Below, piece after piece: positions 38,516 through 47,750 of a DNA stretch of 64,000 nucleotides. Numbering within the stretch: position 1 is the stretch's first letter; each line of letters starts with the position of its first letter. This DNA comes from Actinokineospora globicatena (GTDB taxonomy: Bacteria > Actinomycetota > Actinomycetes > Mycobacteriales > Pseudonocardiaceae). The stretch lies in NCBI RefSeq assembly GCF_024171945.1, contig NZ_JAMTCR010000008.1, positions 168,089 to 232,088 of the forward strand, read 5' to 3'. The notes beneath the pieces are model-generated. The model was not told the DNA's origin. It searched no databases and was given only the letters and a program-made list of their open reading frames with translations. The position numbers and the translations under genes were made by a program.

Positions 38516-39133
38516 CTATGTGGTCAGGGCGCGGATCTTCTCGACGTGCGGGTCGGGTTTGTCGCAGCGGACGAACAGCACCGAGCCGTCGGTGAAGGTG
38601 ACCGCCAGGAAGCGCGGCGCCGGGATCGACCGGCCCACCAGGGCGGTGTGGTACCCGGCGATCCGGTCCTGGGGCACGCTGAACTGGATGTGCGGGATGT
38701 CGCCCTCCGCCCAGTCGGTCCGGTTGCCCTTGGGCCTGCCGAACATCCCGCGCGGCCGTGTGTCGGGCGCGTCGGCCAAGAGCTTGCGCGGGAACATCAC
38801 CACCAGCCTGCGCCGGGTCACCGCGACCGATACCAGCCCCCGGCCCGCGGCCCCCGCCTCGACCACACGCACGGCGTCCTGCTGGGGGTGGGCGGCCTCG
38901 GCCCAGCACCCGATCGCCGGGTCGTCGGCCCAGTCGCCGCCGGGGGCGCCGTTGGCGATGAGCTCGGCGGGCAGTCGCCACCGGTGCCGGTCCTCCACCA
39001 GGCGCGGCGCGTCCGGCCCTGGCAGGTGCGGCACGGTCACGACGCCCGCGACCCGGGAGCCCAGGCACACCCACTTGACGGGCAGCGCCACCGACTCGGC
39101 CTCGTCCGGCGCGAAGGGGAGGGGTTCGGTCAC
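38516..39133 (-). CDS. hypothetical protein, possible PH-like fold, end of WXG100 cassette
   Basis: A 205-residue protein with no signal peptide or membrane helix. Its second half, strands such as VSVAVTRRRLVVMFP, IPHIQFSVPQDRIAGY and FLAVTFTDGSVLFVRC, has the strand-turn-strand pattern of bacterial PH-like domains, ending in a helix HVEKIRAL. The first half includes WRLPAELIANGAP. The start is GTG 39133, which overlaps the TGA of the preceding gene (GTGA), so translation is coupled. It resembles the preceding protein in its strand pattern, and the two may be distant relatives. Function unknown. Confidence 0.6.
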   Translation of the reverse strand: MTEPLPFAPDEAESVALPVKWVCLGSRVAGVVTVPHLPGPDAPRLVEDRHRWRLPAELIANGAPGGDWADDPAIGCWAEAAHPQQDAVRVVEAGAAGRGLVSVAVTRRRLVVMFPRKLLADAPDTRPRGMFGRPKGNRTDWAEGDIPHIQFSVPQDRIAGYHTALVGRSIPAPRFLAVTFTDGSVLFVRCDKPDPHVEKIRALTT

Positions 39134-39777
39134 TCGGGCGCTCCTGCCGACAACGCGATCATCCGGTCCGCATCCGCTTGCGTCGAGTCGTTCCAGAGCC
39201 AGTAGTCGATGGCGGACCGGTCGGTGAGGGTCACCCGCAAGAGAGGTCGGTTTCCCGACGGCCCGATCGCCGCGATGTCCTCGCGGGGGACGGAGAGCAC
39301 TTCCTCCAGCCTGACGGTGGTCGTCGCCTTGCCGAAGCCCCGGCTGAACACGGAGGTGACGTCGCGACCGAGTTGCACCAGGTCGCCGAGGGCCTGCCGG
39401 GTGGGGTTGTCCGACTCCACGACCGCGCTCCGGTTCTCCTCGAGCAGCAGGATCCGTCGCGTGGTGAGCGCCCACACCTTGATGAGGGCGGCGGCGTGAC
39501 CGATCCGTGCCGCGGCGCAGTCAGGCGTCTCGCCGACCACCATCACGTCGTAGGTCGGCTCGTGCTTCGACTCACCGTCGACAGTGGCCGCGAGGACCGC
39601 GCCCGCGCCGTTGGCGAGGGCCCGTCCCACTCGGCGTCCCCAGCCCGGCTGCGGGGTGCCGTCCCGCCGCAGCCCGCGCACCTGGAAGCCCACCGAGTAG
39701 GTCTTGGCGGCCCACAGCAACTGTTCCCCGGCGTCGAGCAGCGGCCGGACCGCGGCCGCCACACCCAGCTCGTCCAC
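39130..39777 (-). CDS. hypothetical protein, possible PH-like fold
   Basis: A 215-residue soluble protein. WALTTRRILLLEE followed by VRLEEVLSVPREDIAAI and LLRVTLTDRSAIDYWLW looks like a bacterial PH domain (strands 'T-x-x-R-I-L-L' and 'I-x-x-I'), preceded by a helix-rich part with DAGEQLLWAAKTYSVG. The chosen start GTG 39777 begins one base after the stop of the WXG100-like gene; upstream sequence in this frame is an alternate reading of that gene. Its stop overlaps the next start. Part of a four-gene coupled unit with the YbaB-like and WXG100-like genes. No functional assignment. Confidence 0.6.
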   Translation of the reverse strand: MDELGVAAAVRPLLDAGEQLLWAAKTYSVGFQVRGLRRDGTPQPGWGRRVGRALANGAGAVLAATVDGESKHEPTYDVMVVGETPDCAAARIGHAAALIKVWALTTRRILLLEENRSAVVESDNPTRQALGDLVQLGRDVTSVFSRGFGKATTTVRLEEVLSVPREDIAAIGPSGNRPLLRVTLTDRSAIDYWLWNDSTQADADRMIALSAGAPE

Positions 39778-39778
39778 T

Positions 39779-41308
39779 TCAGGACCGCCCCGGGTCGACG
39801 GTGAAGCCGCGGTGCTCGGCGGCCGCGCGCTCCTCGGCGGTGGACGGGTCGTCACTGTGGTTCTCGGCTTGTTTGAGACCCCACTCGACCGCCGCGCCGG
39901 GCACGTTCTCCAGGGTCCCGGCGAGCACCACGCGGCCCATGTTCGTGGTGCCGCTGACGCCGAGGTAGCCGAGACCGGTGGTCACCAGGCGTTGCGCGAG
40001 CGCCTGATCCCCGGAGACCTCGACTGGATTGCCGTGTTTGTTCAGCACGACGTTGCCGTCGGCGTCACGGACGTACTTGCCGACGCGCAGGTTGGGCGTG
40101 GTGGTGGCCAGCTTCGTGTCGCGGTTGCGGACGAGTCCGAGCGCGGGGTTGGCGCGGTCGATCTTGCGACCGAGGTGGTTGCCCACGACGGGCACGTTGG
40201 TCACCTTGTCGACCCGCTGGAGGGCTCCTTGGGCGATCTTGTTCTCCCGGATCACCACGAGGAGCCGCTCCAGCCTGGTGATCAACGGCCGGAGCCGGTG
40301 CAGGAGTTCGGCGACCTTCGTGCCGAGTCGGGTGTTGGTGACCGCGATCTGCGCCGTGGTGAGACCGGTGGCGGCGGCGGTGGAGGCGCCCGCGGTGATC
40401 CAGGACGCGGCCAGGGCGGCCAGCCACTCGATGATCAGGCCGAGGACGAACTCCTGGATGATGTCGACGACGACCTGGACGAAGGTGTCGAAGATGTCGG
40501 CGGCGGTCTCCAGGATGGTCTTGAGGCCGTTGACGTCGCCGCCGAGCGCGCGGGCACCGTCGGCGAACTCGGTCATCTCGGTGCGGAACGCGTCGCCCGC
40601 CTCGCCCTGCCAGCCGGTGGCGGTGGCCTGGGCGCGGTTCTGCTCCAGCTGGGCCACCTGGTCGAGCCAGTCGCCGACCTTCTCCCAGCCCTTGGCGGTG
40701 CTGCGCATCTGCTCGGGGTCGCCGACGGCGGGCTCCAGCACGAGGTTGACCAGCGGGCTGATCGCGAGCGAGATCAACCAGCCCAGGCCGTTGTCGATGA
40801 GGGCCTGGCCAGGGCTCATCAAGGTGTTGATCTGTTCCATGCGCGCGTTGAACAGCGCGAACCCGGCCTCGGCAGGACTACCGGCGTCTTGGAGCTTGTC
40901 GGCGGCGTCAGCCCAAGAGCTGCCGTAGTTGCTCACCTGACTCAGGTAGCCGTCACGGTTGCTGTCGCCCGCGCTGTTGAGATCGCCCAACGACCCCACG
41001 CCCTGCCCGGCCGACGTGAGCCCGGTGGCGTTATCGGCGTCGGTAGCCCCGTACGCGGCCGCCGACTCTTCGACTGCCTCCGCGATCTGCGTGAGGTAGG
41101 ACGAAGCCTTACCCGCCAGGTCTTGGCACTCCTGCAGCGAGTCGAAGTAGCAGTTGGCCATGACTCTGCCCAGCGGCCCGAAGCACTCGTCGTGCACGCG
41201 TGCCTGCTCTAAGAGGCGCGCCAACCCGTTGAAGTTCTCCGCCTGATTACGCGAACCAGCGGCGTGGGCCAAGAGGGCGCCACCAGCGATGTCCATGCTG
41301 CCAGTCAC
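39779..41308 (-). CDS. large WXG100/ESX-like helical protein (type VII secretion type)
   Basis: A 509-residue protein. Residues 1-130 and 200-290 each look like helical hairpins of the WXG100/ESX kind; the second contains ATGWQGEAGDAFRTEM, with the W-x-G turn, and AADIFDTFVQVVVDIIQEFV. Hydrophobic segments at about 178-200 and 290-320 could insert in membranes. The last 100 residues (RVGKYVRDADGNVVLNKHG, then an acidic tail) may be a small C-terminal domain or toxin-like tip, but no known catalytic motif is visible. It follows the YbaB-like gene with a 4-bp overlap, the usual pairing of such substrates in actinobacteria. No secretion ATPase is in the window. Confidence 0.7.
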   Translation of the reverse strand: MTGSMDIAGGALLAHAAGSRNQAENFNGLARLLEQARVHDECFGPLGRVMANCYFDSLQECQDLAGKASSYLTQIAEAVEESAAAYGATDADNATGLTSAGQGVGSLGDLNSAGDSNRDGYLSQVSNYGSSWADAADKLQDAGSPAEAGFALFNARMEQINTLMSPGQALIDNGLGWLISLAISPLVNLVLEPAVGDPEQMRSTAKGWEKVGDWLDQVAQLEQNRAQATATGWQGEAGDAFRTEMTEFADGARALGGDVNGLKTILETAADIFDTFVQVVVDIIQEFVLGLIIEWLAALAASWITAGASTAAATGLTTAQIAVTNTRLGTKVAELLHRLRPLITRLERLLVVIRENKIAQGALQRVDKVTNVPVVGNHLGRKIDRANPALGLVRNRDTKLATTTPNLRVGKYVRDADGNVVLNKHGNPVEVSGDQALAQRLVTTGLGYLGVSGTTNMGRVVLAGTLENVPGAAVEWGLKQAENHSDDPSTAEERAAAEHRGFTVDPGRS

Positions 41309-41784
41309 GGGCGGCTCTTGTAGATGCTTTCGTCGGTGAAGTCACCGTCGTCGTCAACAGGCCGCGCGGCACGAGCCGGCGCGGGGGAGTGCGGCGTGGG
41401 GAGCGCGGCCGGTGGAGGTGGCGCGGAGGGCCCGATCGGCTCGACGGCGGGTGCGTGGGCGCGGAACGCGGTCTGGAAGCGCTCGTACTGCTCGTCCCCG
41501 ACGTACGGCCGGACCAGCTCCTCCATCGCGGCGGCGGCCTGCTGCTGCGCCGCGCGGATCGCCCCCAGGATCTCCTGGGTGAGCTGCGTGTGCGACCGGT
41601 TCATCGCCGCGGGCGAGAGCTGCAGCCCCAGCACCGCGCCGGACGGGGCCACGGTCACCGTCACCGACCCGTCGCCGTTGCGGGCGCTGCCCTTGAGCCC
41701 GGCGATGCCCTCCTTGAGCCGCGCCGCCCCCGCCGCCTGCTCGGCGAACCGCCGAGCCGTGTCCTCGTACCTGGCTTGATCCAC
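41305..41784 (-). CDS. YbaB/EbfC-family-like protein, first gene of WXG100 cassette
   Basis: A 159-residue protein: residues 5-110 have the YbaB fold pattern, with an N-terminal helix (RRFAEQAAGAARLKEGI), strands SVTVTVAPSGAVLGLQLSP and a long helix LTQEILGAIRAAQQQAAAAM. The C-terminal 50 residues are Pro/Ala-rich and disordered. YbaB proteins bind DNA non-specifically, but in actinobacteria this variant almost always precedes WXG100-like genes and may be a chaperone or partner. It opens the coupled unit reaching to 38516. In the 111 bp upstream is a dyad CACTG-TCTA-CAGTG (41880-41893). Confidence 0.75.
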   Translation of the reverse strand: MDQARYEDTARRFAEQAAGAARLKEGIAGLKGSARNGDGSVTVTVAPSGAVLGLQLSPAAMNRSHTQLTQEILGAIRAAQQQAAAAMEELVRPYVGDEQYERFQTAFRAHAPAVEPIGPSAPPPPAALPTPHSPAPARAARPVDDDGDFTDESIYKSRP

Positions 41785-41895
41785 GGTGGTGTGTCCCCCA
41801 ATCCGGCGGCGATGTTAGCGGCCCGCCCGATCCCGGGGGTGCGGAACGCCGAAGTTCGCCAGCGGGGTGTGGCCGCGCTCACTGTCTACAGTGGA

Positions 41896-42777
41896 TCAAC
41901 CGCGGGTGAACTGCTCGAACAGCGCCGCGTACCCGCTGCCCGCGTGCCCGTCGGCCACCGCCCGCTCGACGAGCAGCTTGGCCAACCGGGGCAGTTCCGC
42001 GTTCACGCCCAGCGTCTCGCTCTCGTGCACGAGGTGGTCGATCCCGCCGAGGTGGATGGCGATCGTGGCGTCGTCGGCCGGGTACTCGCGCGCGTCGACC
42101 TGCGGCGCGTAAGCCGTCACGTACTCGGTGACGACGCCGATCATCGTGTTGGCCAGCGGAGCGAACGCCGTGGCCTTCACCCCGGCCGTGCCCAGCAACG
42201 CGGCGCCGTGCAAGAAGCTGTTGAGCACACCCCACATGATGCTCAGCAGCGCCATGTCGTACAGCGCCGAGAGGCCGTGGTCGGCGTCGAGGTACGTCGT
42301 GGTGCCCAGGGCCGCGAACGTGCCCTCGTGCGGTTCGAACGCCGACCTCGGGCCGCTGTACAGCACGATGGCCGCGGCGGTGCCGATGTCCGGCGGGATG
42401 GCCATGATCGCGCCGTCCAGGTACCGGATCCCGTGCTCGGCCGCCCACTCCGCGGTCTCACGCGCCTGCGTCGACGTCCCGGTGGTGAGGTTCACCAGCA
42501 CCCGACCCGCCAGCGCCTCGCGTTCCGGGTCCAGCAGCGCGTGCACGGCGTCGTAGTCGGTCACGCAGATGATCACCAAGGGGCTCGCCGAGATGGCCTC
42601 GGTCACCGAGTCCGCCAGCGCCGCGCCGCCCGCGACCACGTCGGCGGCCTTGCCTGCCGACCGGTTCCACACCGTGGTCGGGTGCCCGTCGCGCAGGAGC
42701 GCGGCGGCCAGCGCCGTGCCCATCAGGCCAAGGCCGATCACGGTGACCGGTGACCGCGAGACGTCCGGGGTCGTCAT
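41896..42777 (-). CDS. NADPH-dependent imine-reductase-like oxidoreductase
   Basis: A 293-residue beta-hydroxyacid-dehydrogenase-fold enzyme. The nucleotide motif is VTVIGLGLMGTALA (11-24), then VWNRSAGKA, LVIICVTDYDAV and the block DGAIMAIPPDIGT (121-133), which is typical of imine reductases. Asp174 in ALYDMALL occupies the position of the proton donor in several IREDs. These enzymes reduce cyclic imines stereoselectively; natural substrates are mostly unknown. Start ATG 42777 has GGAG six bases upstream, better than ATG 42789. It is divergent from a GlxA-type regulator, 118 bp away, which probably controls it. Confidence 0.82.
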   Translation of the reverse strand: MTTPDVSRSPVTVIGLGLMGTALAAALLRDGHPTTVWNRSAGKAADVVAGGAALADSVTEAISASPLVIICVTDYDAVHALLDPEREALAGRVLVNLTTGTSTQARETAEWAAEHGIRYLDGAIMAIPPDIGTAAAIVLYSGPRSAFEPHEGTFAALGTTTYLDADHGLSALYDMALLSIMWGVLNSFLHGAALLGTAGVKATAFAPLANTMIGVVTEYVTAYAPQVDAREYPADDATIAIHLGGIDHLVHESETLGVNAELPRLAKLLVERAVADGHAGSGYAALFEQFTRG

Positions 42778-42895
42778 TGCCTGCTCCATTCAACACTGCC
42801 GATTTCCCTGTGGCCGCAAGCGTTTCACCGCTAGGTGGGCGCCGACAGGCACGGGAGCGACGACCTTCGAACGATTCCTGCCATAGGGTGGCGGC

Positions 42896-43882
42896 ATGAC
42901 ACCCGGGTCGGTCGCCTTCGCGGTGATCAACGCAACCGACATGCAGGTCTGCGAGGTGTACGAGACGGCCATCACCAACGCCGTCTTCGGTGACCCGCAA
43001 CCCGACCTCGCCGATCCCTGGTACGACCTCAAGCTGTGCGCGGTGACCGCGGACCAGCCGCCACTCGCGCGCGGGATCTCCATCCGCACCGACCACGGTC
43101 TCGCTGACCTCGTCGCCGCGGACACGGTGATCGTGCCGTCGACTCCGGACTCCGTGCTGCGCGGCGGTTCCCTGCCCGCCGAGTTCATCGAGGCTCTACG
43201 CGCGGCAGCGGCGGGCGGTGCGCGCATGGTGTCGTTGTGCACCGGTGCCTTCGCGCTCGCGGAGGCCGGGCTGCTCGACGGCAGGCGCGCGACCACGCAC
43301 TGGATGTACACCGCCGACCTGGCCGCGCGGTACCCGGCGGTCGACGTCGTGGAGTCCGTGCTCTACGTCGACGAGGGCGACCTGTTGACCAGCGCGGGTA
43401 TGACGGCAGGTCTGGACCTGTGCCTGCACCTGGTCCGCCGCGACCTCGGCTCGGCGGTCGCGAGCCAGCTGGCGCGCCGGATGGTGGTCTCCGGGCACCG
43501 GCCGGGTGGGCAGGCGCAGTTCGTCGACCTGTCGGTGCCCGACAGCGACGCCGACCGGTTGGCCCTCGTGCTGGACTGGGCGGCGGCGCACCTCGACGAG
43601 CCGCTGACCGTGGACGGCCTCGCGCGCCGCGCCGGGATGAGCACACGCACGTTCTTCCGCCGAGCGCAGGCCGCCACCGGGCTGACGCCGCTCAAGTGGC
43701 TGCTCAACCAGCGCGTCGCCCGCGCGCAGAGCCTGCTGGAGACCACGGACCTGCCGATCGAGCGGATCAGCGCGGCCTGCGGGTTCGGCACCGCGACCAC
43801 CCTGCGCCGCCACTTCACCGCGCTGCTCGGCGTCACCCCCACCGACTACCGCACCTCCCGGAGCACGGCCTCGGCCAGGTGA
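42896..43882 (+). CDS. GlxA-family transcriptional regulator (DJ-1/PfpI plus AraC HTH)
   Basis: A 328-residue regulator. Residues 5-185 form a DJ-1/PfpI-like domain with the nucleophile-elbow region MVSLCTGAFALAEAGLL (Cys about 109) and THWMYTADLAARYP; residues 215-325 carry two AraC-type HTHs (VDGLARRAGMSTRTFFRRAQ and ISAACGFGTATTLRRHF). GlxA proteins commonly regulate divergent oxidoreductase or hydrolase genes in response to nitrogenous metabolites. Start ATG 42896. It faces away from the imine-reductase-like gene, the likely target. The helicase gene begins 70 bp downstream but has its own operator. Confidence 0.9.
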   Translation: MTPGSVAFAVINATDMQVCEVYETAITNAVFGDPQPDLADPWYDLKLCAVTADQPPLARGISIRTDHGLADLVAADTVIVPSTPDSVLRGGSLPAEFIEALRAAAAGGARMVSLCTGAFALAEAGLLDGRRATTHWMYTADLAARYPAVDVVESVLYVDEGDLLTSAGMTAGLDLCLHLVRRDLGSAVASQLARRMVVSGHRPGGQAQFVDLSVPDSDADRLALVLDWAAAHLDEPLTVDGLARRAGMSTRTFFRRAQAATGLTPLKWLLNQRVARAQSLLETTDLPIERISAACGFGTATTLRRHFTALLGVTPTDYRTSRSTASAR

Positions 43883-43908
43883 GCGGCGGCGAACACCGTC
43901 AGAACAAT

Positions 43909-43929
43909 GTACGGTAGAGTGTATCGTAC
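43909..43929. promoter_or_regulatory. TetR-type operator before the helicase operon
   Basis: GTACGGTA-gagtg-TATCGTAC is a near-perfect dyad (one mismatch in eight) in the short gap before the SNF2 gene. Size and sequence are typical of operators bound by TetR-family repressors, and a TetR-family gene lies at the other end of the same run of genes (47751). Confidence 0.6.
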
Positions 43930-43952
43930 GTAGTTCGGGAAGGGGTGCCCGC

Positions 43953-46700
43953 TTGCGGTTGGATCGACTGGCGGTGGCGTTCGAGCAGGGAGACCCGGCG
44001 CGGACGGGCACGTTCCTCGTCTACGGCCGTCAGCCGCTGCCGGACCTCGGCGTGCCGTCCGAGGCGATGCTGGCGCTGCCCGACGAGACCGGCGCGGTCG
44101 TCACGCGGTCGGTCCCGGTCCGGCGAGTCCCGGTCGACGCCATGCTCCCGGTGCTGCTGGCGGACCAGACCGAGCCGTCGCTCGTCTTCTACGCCGCGGC
44201 CGCCAGGGTCGCGTTGCACCTCGTGGCACGCGGGCGGATCCTGCCCGGTGTCTCGCCCAGCGGCGTGGACGCGTGGCGGGTCGGTCCGTACGACATCGCC
44301 GACATCGAGCGGGTGCGTGCCCTTTCGCTGGCCATGCCCGCCGCCGCCCGCGCCGCGCCGGTCCAGGACGACCGGCTGCCGGACGCCGAAGGTCTGCTGC
44401 GGTCGCTGTTCGACGCCATCGCCGACACGATGCCCCGCACGCCGGGCGCGCCCTGGCTGACCGGCGACCCCCGCTTCGCCGGAGCACCCGAACGCGCCGA
44501 ACGCACCCAAGGCGACATCGACCTGGGGGAGTGGGCCCGGCAGGTGGCCGCGGGCGTCGACGTCGGCTTGCAGGTCGCCCTGCGCCTGGAGGTCCGGAGC
44601 GATCCGGCCACCAGCCCGGTCACCGCCGTCGTACGGCTGCGTGACCTGTCCGACCCGACCCGGGTCACCGACGCGCGGGCGCTGTGGACGGGTGAGGAGA
44701 CCGGGTTCGGCGAGCGCGCGACCTTCGAGGCGATGGTGGCGGTGCGCCGCGCGGCGAAGGTGTGGTCGCCGCTGGAGAGCCTGCTCGCCGACGCCGAACC
44801 GGTCGAGTGGGACCTCGTCGACGAGGACGTGTTCGACCTGCTCGACGGTGCCGAGGCCCGGCTGGCCGAGGCGGGCGTGGTGATCGAGTGGCCGGACGAG
44901 GTGTCGCGCGAACTCGGCGCCCGGGTGGTGGTCCACGCGCCCGGTGACCGTCCGACCGACGTCGCCGCGTACCTCCGCGAGTCGCCCCCGCTGCCCGCGC
45001 GCTGGCAGGTGACCCTCGCGGGCCGGCCCCTGACCGACGCGGAGACAGCCACGATCGCCACGGCCCGACCCATCGTGGCGCTGCGCGACCAGTGGGTGAT
45101 GGTCCCGCCGGACGTCGCGCGCAAGGCACGGGACCGCGACCTGCGCCCGTTCCCCGCGTTCGCCGGGTTCACCGCCGCCGTGATCGGCAGCACCGAGGTC
45201 GACGGGTGCCTGGTGGAGACCATCGCGGACAGCTGGCTCGGCGCGGTCGTCGACCTGGTCACCGATCCCGAGGGCGGCCCGGAGCTCCTGGACGGCCCAC
45301 CCGGGTTGACCGCGTCCCTGCGCGACTACCAGGCGCGCGGCGTCCGGTGGGCGCACCGGATGACCGGGCTCGGGTTCGGCGGCTGCCTGGCCGACGACAT
45401 GGGCCTCGGCAAGACGGTCATGCTGATCGCACTGCACCTGCTGCGGGCCGCCGACGAACCAACGCTGGTGGTCTGCCCCGCATCGTTGCTCGGGAACTGG
45501 GCGAACGAGATCGCCAGGTTCGCCCCGGGCGCACCGGTGCGCCGCTTCCACGGCGGTTCGCGGTCGCTGGCCGACCTCGACGGCGGGTTCGTCCTCACCA
45601 CCTACGGGACCATGCGGGTGGACGCCGACGTGCTCGCGGGCGTGCGGTGGGGGCTGGTGGTCGCCGACGAGGCCCAGAACGTCAAGAACCGGCTCAGCGA
45701 GACCGCCAAGGCGCTGCGCACGATCCCGGCCGCCGCCAGGGTCGCCCTCACCGGCACCCCGGTGGAGAACAGCCTCACCGACCTGTGGACGCTGCTCGAC
45801 TGGACGACCCCCGGCCTGCTGGGCACGGCGGGCGCGTTCCGCTCGACGTGGGGGCGGGTGATCGAGGTCGACCGCGACAACCGCGTCGCGGGCCGGTTCG
45901 GCGCGCTGGTCCGGCCGTTCGTGCTGCGCAGGCGCAAGACCGATCCCGGCATCGCCGCCGAACTCCCACCCAAGATCGAGACCGACCACCCGGTCGCGCT
46001 GACCGCGGAGCAGGAGGAGCTGTACCGGCGCGTGGTCGACGAGGTGATGGCCGAGATCCGGGCCAGTGACACCGACATCGCCCGGCGCGGGCTGGTGCTC
46101 AAGCTCCTCGTCGCCCTCAAACAGGTCTGCAACCACCCGGCGCACTACCTCAAGGAGACCGGGACACCCGCGCGGTCCCGGTCGGAGAAGCTGCAACTGC
46201 TCGACGAGCTGGTCGGCACGATCGCGGCGGAGAGCGGCGCGGTGCTGGTGTTCACCCAGTACGTGCGGATGGCGCGGCTGCTCGAACAGCACTTCGCCGC
46301 GCGAGGTATGCCGACCCTGTTCCTGCACGGTGGAACTCCTGTGCCGCAACGGGAAGAGATGGTGCGGCGCTTCCAGTCCGGTGAGGTCCCGGTGTTCCTG
46401 CTCTCGCTCAAGGCGGCGGGCACCGGCCTCACCCTCACCCGAGCCGATCACGTCGTCCACTTCGACCGGTGGTGGAACCCAGCCGTGGAGGCCCAGGCGA
46501 CCGACCGGGCACACCGCATCGGCCAGACGAAGTCCGTGCAGGTGCACCGGTTCGTCACCACGGGGACGCTGGAGGAGCGGATCGCCGTCCTGTTGGAGTC
46601 CAAAAAGGAGCTTTCGGAGGCGGTGCTCGGGGACGCCGCGTTCAGCGACTTGGACGACACCGAGCTGCTCCGCCTCGTCGCGCTGAGGAGTCCTGAGTGA
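43953..46700 (+). CDS. SNF2-family DEAD/DEAH-box ATPase
   Basis: A 915-residue SF2 ATPase of the bacterial SNF2 group. The N-terminal 430 residues form the family-specific region (EPSLVFYAAAARVALHLVARG, GPYDIADIERV). The motor begins at about 450: ADDMGLGKTVM (Walker A), VVADEAQNVKN (DEAQ box, about 570), VALTGTPVEN, then the second RecA domain with VFTQYVRMARLLEQ and QATDRAHRIGQTKSVQV. It should remodel protein-DNA or RNA polymerase complexes, as RapA does. TTG 43953 follows GAAGGGG. The following SWIM-protein gene overlaps by 4 bp, a conserved pairing. Confidence 0.9.
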   Translation: MRLDRLAVAFEQGDPARTGTFLVYGRQPLPDLGVPSEAMLALPDETGAVVTRSVPVRRVPVDAMLPVLLADQTEPSLVFYAAAARVALHLVARGRILPGVSPSGVDAWRVGPYDIADIERVRALSLAMPAAARAAPVQDDRLPDAEGLLRSLFDAIADTMPRTPGAPWLTGDPRFAGAPERAERTQGDIDLGEWARQVAAGVDVGLQVALRLEVRSDPATSPVTAVVRLRDLSDPTRVTDARALWTGEETGFGERATFEAMVAVRRAAKVWSPLESLLADAEPVEWDLVDEDVFDLLDGAEARLAEAGVVIEWPDEVSRELGARVVVHAPGDRPTDVAAYLRESPPLPARWQVTLAGRPLTDAETATIATARPIVALRDQWVMVPPDVARKARDRDLRPFPAFAGFTAAVIGSTEVDGCLVETIADSWLGAVVDLVTDPEGGPELLDGPPGLTASLRDYQARGVRWAHRMTGLGFGGCLADDMGLGKTVMLIALHLLRAADEPTLVVCPASLLGNWANEIARFAPGAPVRRFHGGSRSLADLDGGFVLTTYGTMRVDADVLAGVRWGLVVADEAQNVKNRLSETAKALRTIPAAARVALTGTPVENSLTDLWTLLDWTTPGLLGTAGAFRSTWGRVIEVDRDNRVAGRFGALVRPFVLRRRKTDPGIAAELPPKIETDHPVALTAEQEELYRRVVDEVMAEIRASDTDIARRGLVLKLLVALKQVCNHPAHYLKETGTPARSRSEKLQLLDELVGTIAAESGAVLVFTQYVRMARLLEQHFAARGMPTLFLHGGTPVPQREEMVRRFQSGEVPVFLLSLKAAGTGLTLTRADHVVHFDRWWNPAVEAQATDRAHRIGQTKSVQVHRFVTTGTLEERIAVLLESKKELSEAVLGDAAFSDLDDTELLRLVALRSPE

Positions 46701-47737
46701 ACGATGACGACGACTACCTCGCGGCCCTGTTCGCCGACGAGGACGACGACGAACCCGACGAGCGGGAGGAGCCGGTCCACGCGGTGACCTTCCCGGCGTT
46801 CGAGCCGCACCGGCGCTACGGCAAGAAGTTCGCCGACACCTGGTGGGGCAACGCCTGGACCGAGTCCATGGAGGACACCGCGCTCGACCGCGAGCAGCTG
46901 CGCAAGGGCCGCGCGCACGCCTTCGCCGGGTACGTCGGCCCCATCACCGTGAGCCAGGGCCGGGTCTCGGCGTCGGTGCACGACGGTGACCACACGCACC
47001 CGTTCAGCACCGTGGTCCGGCTCGCCCAGGTGACGGACGCGGGCTGGGACCGGTTCCTGGACCAGGCCGCCAGGCGCGCCGGTCACGTCGCCGCGCTGCT
47101 CGACCGCGACATGCCGCGAGAGCTGGTCACCGCCGCCGCGGACGCCGGTGTGCGGCTGCTGCCCGGGTTCGACGACCTGGACCCGGATTGTGCCTGCCCC
47201 GACTGGAACAGCCCGTGCAGGCACGCCGCCGCGCTGTCCTACCAGGTCTCCTGGCTGCTCGACCGCGACCCGTTCGTCCTGCTGCTGGTGCGCGGCCGGG
47301 GCGAGGCGGAGTTGATGGCGGAGCTGCACCGGCGCAACGCCGGGGCGGCCGCGGTCGGCGGGACGGCCGAAGTGGGGGTGCCCGCCGCCGAGGTGTGGTC
47401 GGCCACGCCCGCACCGTTGCCGGAGCCACCCGGTCCATTGCTTGCGCCGCCACTGCGGCTGGCACCGTTGCTGGCCGACGTCGAGATGGTGTCGCCGGTC
47501 GACGACCGCGCCCTCGCCGTGCTGGCCGCCGACGCCGCTCGCCGAGCCGCGGACCTGCTCGCGGGCAAGGGGTTCACGGCGGCGGACCCGTGGTCGGACG
47601 CCGTCCGGCTCGCCGCGCTGGCGCACGAGGTCCTCGACAACGCCGAGGCCGTGGTCGCCACCGCCGCGGCGGCCTCGGGTCGGCCATCCGAGTTCCCCCT
47701 CGCGGTGGACGCGGAAACCCACCCCGGGCGACAGTAG
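46697..47737 (+). CDS. SWIM zinc-finger protein, partner of the SNF2 ATPase
   Basis: A 346-residue protein whose zinc finger is C165-x-C167-x6-C174-x-H176 (in DCACPDWNSPCRH), the SWIM pattern. The N-terminus is highly acidic (MNDDDDYLAALFADEDDDE), followed by conserved YGKKFADTWWGNAWTESME and AHAFAGYVGPITVSQGRVSA. The C-terminal third is helical and Ala-rich. SWIM domains bind DNA or protein partners of SNF2 and DEAD ATPases. Its GTG start overlaps the ATPase stop (GTGA), so both are made together. Confidence 0.88.
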   Translation: MNDDDDYLAALFADEDDDEPDEREEPVHAVTFPAFEPHRRYGKKFADTWWGNAWTESMEDTALDREQLRKGRAHAFAGYVGPITVSQGRVSASVHDGDHTHPFSTVVRLAQVTDAGWDRFLDQAARRAGHVAALLDRDMPRELVTAAADAGVRLLPGFDDLDPDCACPDWNSPCRHAAALSYQVSWLLDRDPFVLLLVRGRGEAELMAELHRRNAGAAAVGGTAEVGVPAAEVWSATPAPLPEPPGPLLAPPLRLAPLLADVEMVSPVDDRALAVLAADAARRAADLLAGKGFTAADPWSDAVRLAALAHEVLDNAEAVVATAAAASGRPSEFPLAVDAETHPGRQ

Positions 47738-47750
47738 GCTGGGGCGCACC

